Shown here: one piece after another, positions 1-10,364 of the stretch | Position numbering within the stretch: the stretch's first letter is position 1 | Layout: each line of letters starts with the position of its first letter | Origin: Liquidambar formosana | Taxonomy: Eukaryota > Streptophyta > Magnoliopsida > Saxifragales > Altingiaceae | DNA length: 64,000 nt | Reading direction: 5' to 3' | Assembly (NCBI GenBank): GCA_039720395.1 | Contig: CM077828.1 | Span: 29,942,069-30,006,068 of the forward strand | Notes under the pieces: model-generated | Seen by the model: only the letters and a program-made list of their open reading frames with translations | What the model was told of the DNA's origin: nothing | Database searches by the model: none | Made by a program: the position numbers and the translations under genes

Positions 1-3000
1 CCCTAAAAACATAGACTCCATTTGCAGTGTTGGACGATCCACCAAGAAAGGCAACAGGAAGCGCGGCTATATTGGGGAAAAAGGTACGTCTCTCTCTTTT
101 TCCTCCAAAAACCTTTTGTACGGCTTAAATTTTGCCAAAACCTTCTATGGGATTATGTTTTCTTCGGTTGCCAATCATGCTCACCAGAAAAAGAAAAAAG
201 AAAAAAATGGGAACTAGTTTAGGCCCAATAGCTTCGGACTGGGAGACCCTTAGTTTGGCCCAAAAAAAAATTCATGCTCAAAATATTAGGATTATTGGAG
301 ACTGGGAGTCTTGTGTGAAACAGTGAAAGTGTGCCGAATTATACTGTAGTTTTTTTATTTTTATTTTTAAAAAATGTGAGTACATGCATCGACTGGCTTG
401 CATAAAATATTTGGCTTTCATAAAATATATAGGCAATATATCTAACCCAACGATGGATTTAAAAATTATACATCGTAACATCGGGTATAATTTTATTTTG
501 ACTGGTTGTATATATTCTGTGTGCTAATTATGAAGCAACTAGACTTAGGCCCTGTTTGGCTAAGCTTTTAAATAGTCCAAAATCATTTTTGAAGCCTAAA
601 ATTACTTTTGGTCCTGTTTGGCAACTTAAATCATAATCACTTCTAAACTCAAAAAGTGATTTTATAATAAGTAAACTGTTTCCAACTTTTAATCAGAAGC
701 TGGTGTTAACTTTTGCAGAGGATTTTAATAACTTTTCATATTTCCAAAACTACTCTTAATACTTGAGTATGAAAACAATTTTTTCCACTCATATCCTTTA
801 ACAAAAAGATAATAACCCCACCTTAAACCCAACTCCTCTTCTCTTTTGCGGTTGTACTCCTCTCTTTTGCTGGCATTAATGTGTTGGTAACTTCAATCAA
901 CTTGGATCCGTATGATACTAATTTAAATTTCAAATCCTTTTTTTTTTCTCCTTTCATATATTCATTGATTTATACTTGTTGGAATTTTTTTAAGAATTCA
1001 TTCCATAAAATTTGGATTTGTGATAATATTTAAAAAATATATATATAAATATCAGTTCATGCTCTCTTTTTTTTCCTTCTTCTTTGTTTTTAAAAGAAAA
1101 AAAAAAAGGAGAAGAAGAAGAACATAAGCAAAATCCCTAGTAATACACCTTTGTGGGGTTGGTTGAGAGGTCAAGTACTCTTGTGTGTGTTTTCCAAAGG
1201 TCATTGTTTTGACTCATCGCCGCTTTTATTGCTTGTGTAGTTATGTGACGTCTCACGTAGGCTGTTAGGAAAATAGTTTGAGCTGAAATTTCGATAAGAG
1301 TACGGCCTAGGATACCCCCAATCATTAATATTAAAAATATAAAAATAAAAAATCATTACTAATACCAAATAGAGCAAATAAAAAATAAAAAAAAAAAACA
1401 GAAAAAAAATAAAAATCATTTAGTATAAGGGACAGTTCAATCAATTTAGGGTTATAACAACTTTAGCAAATGTCCTTCCCAAATAGACAAAAAATCATTT
1501 TCAACACTAACAGCACTTTTGAAATGCAGTTTCCAAACAGAGACTGATTGTCTTCTACTTTTCGTAACTTCTAATTTTCTTCTACTTTTGCCTAAAAGCA
1601 AAAGTTACAGTTTTCCCAAACAGAGCCTTATTTGTAATTGAAAGCACTGTTCTATGACTTGTCTAGTTGACTCGAAACGGTATTGAGTCATGTATTGACT
1701 TGGTTAAGTTTGGACGATGTGTATTAATTGCATGTTTCTTCAAAGTATTGAAGAAAGTATCTTGGTACGGGTCTTTTAATGTGTGAGAATTTAAGTCTAG
1801 GAAGTCTCATATTATTTGACTACCAAGAAATCCTTCAGATGGGAAATTTTTTGACAATTTGACAGAACAAAAAAGTGGAGAGTGGAGACAACTGGCTGAG
1901 CATGAAATAAGGAATGAAGTAAAGGTGGAAAAATAGATACCCCTTTTTGATAAATTGAAAAAAATAATAATAATAATAATAAATAAATAAATAAATAATG
2001 TATCATCATCAATAATCTTTTAATAACTTCTAGGGAAGAAAAGGTGGGAGAATGAAGCAAGAGTGTGGTAGAATTTTAGAGAAAGCGCCTTCCTGCTTTT
2101 CTTAGTTCTAGGCTTGTACTTAAATTACTGGGTAAGCTATTTGTAGAAGGTGCAAAAGTTGTCGCTTTCTGTACGGGATAAAAACTGTTCCCCGAACTAG
2201 ATGTTGATGAAGGAGCTTACCTTCGCGCTTGGACCTGCAATCACAAGCTTGGAAAAAGAGTAAAAGGGTAGGCCAAGGTGGGTTTTGGCCAAGCCCTCTC
2301 CAAAGCTTAAGTCAGAAGCCATTTAGGGAGAATGAGGCAAAGAAGAAGATGAATTTCAGAGAATTAGGGTACTGTAGCTTACCTCATTTGGCTGTATCGT
2401 ATTCTTTTTATACCCACCTGTACGGACTGACCATGTGAGGTCAGGTAACTACCTTGGTTAGGTCAGATCTGACCATGGTTTGCCAATAGCCGTCTGACCA
2501 TGATTTGTTGATCGTGGTTAGGCAAAAAACCATGGTTTCTAGTAACCGCTGTGTCAGGAATTACAGCTGCTGTAACAGTTTTGGACTGTAGTAAGATTTG
2601 GATTGTAGTGTGAGTCATAGGACAAGTGTCCCGAGGTGAACGTAAGGCCCCGAGCTGGGAGATCATGTGCACTGTAACGGGCCTGGTTGAATTGCCTTTG
2701 CCACGTGTCAGTATCTCAGGTTGGAACTCTCTATCCCGAGTTGGGACCTCGGTTCAGAGATATTCTCACACACTTTCTATTTTCACTCTTATTGTTCCAA
2801 AACCAATAATGTGTTGGTATTAATGGTACAGGGTAGGTGCTAAGAGACTTATAACTTAGAGAGGTTAGGAGTGCAAAACTTTCTAAGGTGTTAATGACTG
2901 GTTGGGTTTGGGGTATACGTTAGAGGACTCTTCTATCGCTTGGCAAGAGAATTCTTACGGAAATATAAAAAAAAAGAAGGTTAGTTTTAATACTTGTAAA

Positions 3001-6000
3001 AGACAACCAAGCGCGGTAAAAACAGCAATTATATGTGCAATTGATTCCCAACTAACATAGGCAAGACGTATGGAAGTATTAGGTCTGGAACTCTTGACAT
3101 TTCTGTTGATAGAATTTGCTGTGTGAAACAAACAATTTCTACTGAATCTTGATTGAAATGTTTTGAATATTAGATTTGATCACTTTCTGAGAAGAACGTT
3201 ACAATTGGTCATTCAATCAAATATTTAGGTCTACCATTTATGTATGTTGCTATTTCATGAATAAAAAACACTTCTCCCAATTTTGCATAAATGTGTTTTT
3301 GCTTTGAATAAAATATGGTACCTATAGTCTGCATTATATAGGCAAGTCATTATATAGGCGACTTGTAGATAAATCTTTATCAGAGGGATTTAGATGATAT
3401 CGTTTTGATGCATGTTGAAGAATATGATTCAATGGTTTATTCTAAGGATGTAATAAGTAATATGATATTAATAAAATATTTATAAGACTTAATGGAGGCA
3501 GATGATAAAAATGCATGACCCAGAATTAGGCTTGTTGAAAGAAAATTGTAACACATTGACTACTCTGTCAACAGCATTGATTTGTAAAATTGATCATTTG
3601 TGTTCTACATTTAAAATGGTGTATTTTTCAGTTAATGAGATGGTTTCCAATCGTTGTGACAACATGTTTGTCTTGCTGAATTAGGTATTTAATAGAGAAC
3701 CTATCTTCCAAACAATAATGCAAACTTGTTATATCACCAACTTCCTTTGCCTCTAAATGTGAACGTAAAAGAAAGAGTCAAGGGTTCAAGGGTTGTGTGG
3801 GAAAGATAGAAAGAAGAGGGGAGGAATGATCTGGGGGGGTTGGGTGGCTGAACCTCAACCTACCCCCCATTAGGTATTAAAGAAGAGGGTGTATTTCGAC
3901 CTCGAGAAGGGAACTATTTGCATGTTTCATCTGGACATATGTTTGTTACTAATATAATTGCAGCTAATTATTAAATGAACGGGAAACTAATCAATGTTAT
4001 CTTTTTATTGTACCTTCTTGTTGACAAAAATAGGTTTATTATGAGTAAAATACGTCTAATTATTGATTTTTTTTATTTTTATTTTTTGTTCTTTTCAGAA
4101 TATTGCCCATTACAGACTTGAATGATATGTGTAAAATGATTCAGTTGATTCACAAAATTAGAGACTTTCATGGGAAATAAGCTTTGAATAATATATATAT
4201 ATCTATATACCTTTTTTTTTTTTTTTTTATCCTTTGGTTGTTGTTGGAGGAAAAGGGAGGGGGTGAGGGGTGGGGGTTGGTTGCTGGTTTCTGGTTTCTG
4301 GTTGGGCTGGTGGTATTTGGGTGTGTACTATTTTAGTTAGGCTTAATGTTTTTTCTGATACAGTTTTTATGGCTAATCTGCAGGAATTGGGTTCAAGAGT
4401 GTATTTCTGATAACAGCTCAACCTTACATATTCAGCAATGGATATAAGATACGGTTCAATGAAGAGCCTTGCCCGCACTGCAACGTTGGGTACATCGTTC
4501 CTGAATGGGTGGATGAGAACCCCACTCTCTCTGACATAAACCAAATATATGGATCTAGAGCAGCCCTTCCAACCACGACAATTGTCTTGCCTCTGAAACC
4601 TGACAAGGTCAAACCTGTGAAGCAGCAGCTCTCAAATATTCATCCTGAAGTTCTGTTGTTTCTCTCAAAGATTAAGCGGCTTTCGGTCAAGGAAGATAAT
4701 GAGGATCCCAGGCTCAATACTGTTAGTGCAATATCCATATCCAGTGAGACTAATTTCATTACAAGGATGAACATTGATGCGGAGTCCTACACTCTCCATC
4801 TCTCCGCGGAGGAAAATGGAGATGAGCCAGAAACAGGATGCAGCTACTATATGTGGAAGCAGAAGTTTCCTGTCAAGCAGGAAAATAAAGTAGAAAGGAG
4901 AATGGACGTAGAAGAATTGGTGATTACGCTGGCTTTTCCAAATGGAGAGCGTCTGCATAGAGGAATGAGCTCACCGGGGGTCTATGCATTTCTTCCTACA
5001 GAGATGGTGACAAACTTTCCCTTCATAATTCAGGCCGATTTTGTTCTAGCATCGTCAAGGGAAACAATTCTCTTGGACGACAAGTGGAACCAAGGGATTC
5101 TTGATTGTGTGCCCACTGCTTTTATCAATGCATTCATCTCACTGGTTAAAACAACAGAAGATGCCCCTGTGTCTAGTCTACCCCCTATGTTTCAGTTCTT
5201 ACCGGTTGAAAGCTCTTATTATCCGAAGCTGAATGCTGTGAGGGAGTCAATCAGAGTGAAACTGGTGGAGGAAAGCATTGTTCCTTGTGAGTCACATATG
5301 GAGCAGAAACTTTTTAATAAACCTCGTGAAGTGGGTAGGTTATTCCCTGCTTTCTGGAACATCCTGAACAAAGCAAGGGAGCAGGGGGTGAGCTTTCATA
5401 ATCTCTCATCCCATGGGAAGTATGTCCTTAATTGCTCATTTGATAAAGAGAAGTATGATAAGATCCTGAAATTCTTGGGAGTGGAACCTCTCAATGTCGA
5501 ATGGTATTCTAAGTGCATCCAGAGTTCTAATCTTGTATTAGGAGTAACAGAGGATGTTTATTTGGAGCTTCTGCTCTTTCTTGCTGAGAAATGGAGTTCC
5601 TATTTTCAGAACTCAAACATCAAGAACGTACCACTTTTGAAGTATGTTGATCTTGATGGGAATGTGTCTTTGCGCAGTATATATAAGGCTACAATGTGTA
5701 ACGGTGAGAAGATGGTGTTCATATATGAGGCTACAAAGCGGAATGGTGTGATATCCTGCAAGTCTCATCGTATCTCATGGCTGATTGATTGGAACAGGGA
5801 ATTCAGGTGTGCCACAGGTCGATTTTTTGTACCGAGAAGGACACAGGAAGCTCTCCGGTCATGTTCTAAAAGGGAGACGATTATGGAATGGCTTACCAAT
5901 ACTGTGAAAGTTGGTGCTTTAAGTGTATATAGTTATGCAGGTCTCCTTAATAGTTCTCTTGGTAGTAACCGGAAGCTTGTTATTTCCTATGCTCACTTCT

Positions 6001-9000
6001 TATTTCACTCTCTCTCAAAGAATTATCTGTCTGAGCGAGAAGTTAATGATCTATGTCGTAGCATGCCACTTTTGGATAGCTATGGGCGTGTAACCACACA
6101 AAGGAAAGGGGTTCTTGTCCCTGCAAATGGAAGCAAGTGGGCGGAATTGATTGGTTCAAATCCATGGAGAGAAGAAGGCTATGTTGAGCTAGGAGAAGAG
6201 TATTTGCGTGAGGGCAATTTTGCTGGTTTATCAACACCCAAAAATCAACTCATTGTATTTCTTAAAACTCATGTTGCAGCTTCTGATATCCCTGATCTTT
6301 CTCCTCCCAATGCTGTGATTCCTACTGTGTTGGCACCACTGACCAAGCACAATGCATTCTTGCTGTTGGATTGGATCTGTGATTTGAAATCTAAGAGGGT
6401 TGGCATGCCGAATAAGTTCTTGACATGCATAAAGGAGGGAAGCTGGCTGAGAATTTCTCTGAGTGGCAGTATTGGCCACAGACCTCCATCGCAGTCATTC
6501 CTTCTTACCTCATCTTTGGGAAATCTTCTACAGAATGGGTCGGTGCTCGTTGATATTCCATTGATTGATCAGGGATTTTATGGTGAGAGAATAAATGACT
6601 ATACGGGAGAGCTAAAAACGATTGGGGTGATGTTTGACATCGGAGAAGCATGTGAATTCATTGGGAAGCATTTCATGTCTCTGGCAGCTTCCTCCACTTT
6701 AACTAAGAGCTATGTTTTTTCGATGCTTAATTTCATCAAATTTTTGAGGGAGAAATATCTTCCTACTAATAAATTTATCCATAGTATCAAAGAAGGAAGA
6801 TGGCTAAGGACATCATGTGGCAAGAGGTCTCCTGTTGGATCTGTTCTGTATGATCAGGAATGGAGAACTGCATCACAAATCAGTGACATCCCCTTCATTG
6901 ATCAAGATTACTATGGTGAGGAAATCCTTCGTTATAAAGTGGAACTCGAGTTGCTTGGTGTGCTGATTGGCTTCAATCAAAAGTTTCAGCTTGTTGCTGA
7001 CTGCTTGAAATCTCCAGCATACTTAACTTCTTTGACAGCTGAGGCAGTTCTTTTGATACTGGCTTGCATGCGTCAATCAAATTCCTCTGAAAAACTTGTT
7101 ATGGCCATTAAAGATAAAAAGGTTTTGAAGACAGACATCGGCTACAAGTCTCCAAGAGAATGTTTCCTGTTTGATCCTGAATGGGGCTGCCTTCTGGAGG
7201 TATTCAGCTGTTTCCCACTTATTGATAAAAAGTTTTACGGGAGATCTATCTTCTCATACAAAGAGGAGTTGAGGCGAACAGGGGTAGTGGTGGATTTTGA
7301 GGAGGCAACCAAAGCTTTTGCTTGTGTTTTTAGGCAGAGAGCATTGTCATTTTCTATTGGTAAAGAGACTGTACTTTCTTTTTTGGCTTGTGGCAGACAG
7401 CTAAAGAGCACCCCCACTAAAAATGTTCATTCAGATTTTAAGATCTGCATTCGTGAGGTGAAATGGTTATGGACTCGCCTTGGTAATTATAAATCGCCAA
7501 ACGAGTGCATTCTCTGGGGCCCAAGTTGGGAGTCCATCTCTCCAATTGCTGTCCTTCCTTTTATTGATGATAGTGACAGTTACTATGGCAGGGCAATCCA
7601 TGAATACAGAAAAGAGCTGAAGAGTTTGGGTGTTGTTGTTGAGTTTGAAAAAGGTGCGAAGTTTGTGGCTTCTGGTCTTTATCTTCCCCGAGATCCCAGC
7701 AACATAACTCCTGCAAACATGCTGGCATTGCTGGAATGCATCCGAATCTTACAGCGAGAGCAGAAAGACTCCTTGCCTGAGGCCTTCTTAAAAAAGGTTT
7801 CTCAAAAGTGGTTAAGGACCCATGCTGATTTCAGATCTCCAGACAAAAGCATATTGTTTGATTCTAAGTGGGGTTGTTTCTTACAGCAGACAGATGGACC
7901 TTTCGTTGATGAAAAATTTTATGGGTCTGCTATTGCTTCCTACAGGAAAGAGCTCAACACAATTGGGGTTATTGTTGATATTACAAATGGGTGTCAATTG
8001 CTGGCCAGCCACCTTGATTTCCATTCGGAATTTACTACTATAGTTCGAATCTATAATTGCTTGAGTGAAATGAAGTGGGAGCCTGAGAGTGATGCCACAA
8101 GAAGGATTTGGATTCCAAATGGAAGTGTGGATGGAGAGTGGGTGAGCCCTGGAGAATGTGTTCTTGAGGATAAGGATGGTCTTTTTGGTTCGCAGTTGTA
8201 TGTTCTGGAGAAATACTATGACCCGAAACTACTCATCTTTTTTTCTAGAACTATGAAAGTTAAATCTCATCCGTCAGTCGATGATTATTGCAAGGTTTGG
8301 AAGGACTGGGAAAGTTCTAGCCTCGGATTGTCCTATGCCAATTGTTGTGCCTTTTGGGGATATGTTACAAAGCAATGGAATTCAAAGACAGAGAAAATCC
8401 TAGCTGAGAAGTTGGCGAAACTGCCTGTTGATTCAAGATCCGATGGAGTTTTGTTGTTCGAGAAGGATGATGTTTTCTTGGCCGATGATCTTCAACTGAA
8501 GGACCTCTTTGAACATTCTTCTTCGCAACTCATATTTGTCTGGTGTCCTCGGTTAAGCTTGCCTGCTATGCCTCGGACAAAGCTGCTTGAAATCTACAGA
8601 AAAATTGGGGTTCGCACTATCTCTGAATCTGTCAAGAAAGAAGAATTATCTGTAGTGGAAGGTGCTGAGCTCAAGCAGGCGAATCCAAGGGAAATTTTAA
8701 TTGGAAAAGCGCTGGCTAGACTCATCCTTGGCTTTCTTGCTGATCCTTCTGTCAATATGGAAGCAGAAAAGAGGCACCAAACAGTCAAATGCCTCCTCAA
8801 TGCTACTGTCCTGGAGACAGTGGAACCGATTGCGGTAAGCTATAGTTTATCACTGTCTTCGGGGGAAATTGTGAATGTGAGAGCGAGCCGAATGTTACGT
8901 TGGGATAGAGAGGATTCAAAGATTTTCATGCAGAAGATGGACAGGTCCGGTGGGCAACGAAATATCATTGAATATGCCACATATTTCGCTGAAGTAATAT

Positions 9001-9176
9001 CCAAGGGAGTGTTATGGGAGAGAGAAGATCTTATATGTGGACTATCTGAGCTGATCAAGTTGGCCTTCCTGCTTGAATTTAACGAGGAAGCGGTTGGGTT
9101 CTTGATGAGGAACAAGAATCTGCAAATCTTTGCGGAGGACGAGGAGTTCCTCTCTACTGCCTTCCCTTCTGACTAG
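1..9176 (+). CDS. Copy A: sacsin/NO VEIN-like GHKL ATPase-domain protein, type 1, 5' end off the window
   Basis: Large plant protein with an N-terminal Bergerat-fold ATPase domain; substrate and pathway are unknown. The window opens inside exon 2 (1-83, encoding the end of the ATPase domain, GRSTKKGNRKRGYIGEK). The donor is GT at 84. Intron 2 runs 84-4383 and exon 3 is 4384-9176, ending at TAG. Exon 2 ends in phase 1 and joins exon 3 to read GEKGIGFKSVF, a G2-box-like motif. The exon 3 frame is fully open (1597 codons with stop) and opens well upstream of the first in-frame Met. Exon 3 holds five degenerate repeats beginning P-L/F-I/V-D...YYG/FYG. Intron 2 is 1.5 kb longer than in copy C because of two insertions (548-1627 and about 2163-2772); the rest of it, 1628-2162 and 2773-4383, aligns with introns 2 of C and E and holds no gene. 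A block at about 5941-6268 resembles copy F instead of C and E. The protein is probably functional; its first exon must lie upstream. Confidence 0.88.
548..1627. mobile_element. PIF/Harbinger-like non-autonomous element in intron 2 of copy A
   Basis: Terminal inverted repeats GGCCCTGTTTGG at 548 and CCAAACAGAGCC ending at 1627 are flanked by TTA on both sides (545-547 and 1628-1630). A TTA target duplication with this kind of end is typical of PIF/Harbinger (Tourist-like) elements. A second copy of the terminal motif lies inside each end (TCCTGTTTGGC near 611, CCAAACAGAGACT near 1532), so this is either an element with duplicated ends or a nested pair. It is 1080 bp long and AT-rich, with no transposase frame. 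Introns 2 of copies C and E lack it. Confidence 0.75.
2163..2772. mobile_element. Unclassified insertion of about 0.6 kb in intron 2 of copy A
   Basis: Copies C and E read straight from GTGCAAAAGTTGTAG into TTTTCTATTTTCA at this place; copy A has about 610 extra bases between these two anchors. The ends can be read as TG...CA, which would fit a solo LTR, but I see no convincing target duplication. No protein of note is encoded. The short open frame at 2229-2438 resembles nothing I know. Confidence 0.45.
4255..4276 (+). promoter_or_regulatory. G-quadruplex-capable run upstream of exon 3 in copy A
   Basis: Four G tracts (3, 5, 4 and 5 G) separated by one to three bases lie about 108 nt before the exon 3 acceptor. 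Copy C has the same run at 19585-19606. Copy E has a weaker version at 48230-48249 and copy F a different G-rich run near 61024. Position and conservation suggest a possible effect on splicing of intron 2, but this is inference only. Confidence 0.35.
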
Positions 9177-9918
9177 GTATGCTATAATATATATATATAT
9201 ATAGAACTTTTCTTTTCTTGGGTATTTTGGATTTTGATTTCTTTCTGAAGTATGTGATATATGGTGAGTTATTGGAGCATGTATGCAAGTAATGAACCCT
9301 TTGCTGATCAGGTGGTTTATTATTATGTTGGTATTTTGCCTTTGTTTCTTCGATTTTCTTCATTTCTCTCGCTTGCTAATGTCGTATTAATTTAAAACCT
9401 TATTCTTATGTATGTTAAGAATAATTCAAAAAATATTTGGAATAATTTCATAAATATTTGGAATAATTTCAAAATTTTAGCAATAATTTAAGAAATATTT
9501 ATAACGATATTCAGGAATCATTCAAGCATTATTAAAACATGCAGAGTAAATTTGAATTCGTTGGATTAAAAATCCAAAATCATTTTGGAGAATTGGGAAA
9601 TTTGTTCAATATATTAGTCACCATGACTTTCAACATGCATCGATTACGTGGTCAGACCTCATTGGTCCCAAATCCTAATACGGCTCAGAAAAAATAAAAA
9701 CAAACGTATAGTACCAGTGCTCCACTCACGCAAACGACTCAAGGGAGACTCGAATATATCATCCTTCAAGGGTAGGTCATGCAAATTCTCTCTGTCTCTC
9801 TCTCTCTCCTCCCTTTCTCTCTCTCTCTGTCTCTCTGTCTCTTGCTTAATGTAACACTACTTCAATCTACTAAAACGTTGATAGTCTTCACTCTTCTTCT
9901 TCTTCTTCTTCTTCTTCT

Positions 9919-10002
<84 letters not shown>

Positions 10003-10013
10003 ATGTGTATGTA
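9177..10013. other. Spacer between copies A and B with microsatellites
   Basis: This is the 3' flank of copy A followed by the 5' flank of copy B. Compared with the C-D spacer (24482-26265) it lacks about 1.1 kb: GTTAAGAAT (about 9420) jumps to AATTCAAAAAATATTTGG, and the deletion end points share AGAAT. It ends in a compound microsatellite, (CTT)n 9893-9923, (CT)n to 9950, (AT)n 9951-9990, then GT-rich to 10013, which sits just before the type 2 start codon in every type 2 copy. No gene is seen. Confidence 0.7.
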
Positions 10014-10320
10014 CAGGGACGGAGTCAGGATTTATCTCTAATGGGGATTATGCTATGATTCTGTGAAGTGGAAATCTCAGGAAATCATTTTTTTTAAAAA
10101 AATTACTTTTTAGTAATTATTTTCCAATTTAATACCAGAAAAAGGATATTGTTGTCAACTTATTACCAATTGACTGTAAATATGTTACAAAACAATTACT
10201 ATCTTTCTCGGTTTGGTATTATGTTGAGAAATAGTCATCAAATGGTAATATCTCTAAAAAAAAAATTGGTTGAGCCAGTGGGGGCACGTGCCCCCAAAGG
10301 TACCCCTGGCTCCGCCAGTG
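10014..10320. mobile_element. hAT-type MITE (nDart-like ends) in the 5' flank of copy B
   Basis: The ends are CAGGGACGGAGTCAGG at 10014 and GGCTCCGCCAGTG ending at 10320, which are imperfect inverted repeats. They are flanked by a perfect 8-bp duplication TGTATGTA (10006-10013 and 10321-10328). An 8-bp duplication with CAGNGNCGGAG ends is diagnostic of hAT elements. The 5' flanks of copies D and F have the uninterrupted GT-rich sequence here. At 307 bp it is non-autonomous. Confidence 0.8.
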
Positions 10321-10364
10321 TGTATGTACGTATCTGGCTTGTGTAATCTGAGAAGGTTTTAGCA

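Noticed and set aside
1137..2060. Small - strand frames in intron 2 of copy A
   Set aside because: Low-complexity (poly-Phe, poly-Leu) translations of A/T-rich element and intron DNA.
4227..4544. 105-codon frame on the - strand over the start of exon 3 of copy A
   Set aside because: It is antisense to a clear coding exon; its conservation in C and E follows from the exon on the other strand.
9172..9184. Splice donor overlapping the stop codon of type 1 copies (ACTAG/GTATGC)
   Set aside because: The stop is already in exon 3, and a 3' UTR intron cannot be shown without cDNA.
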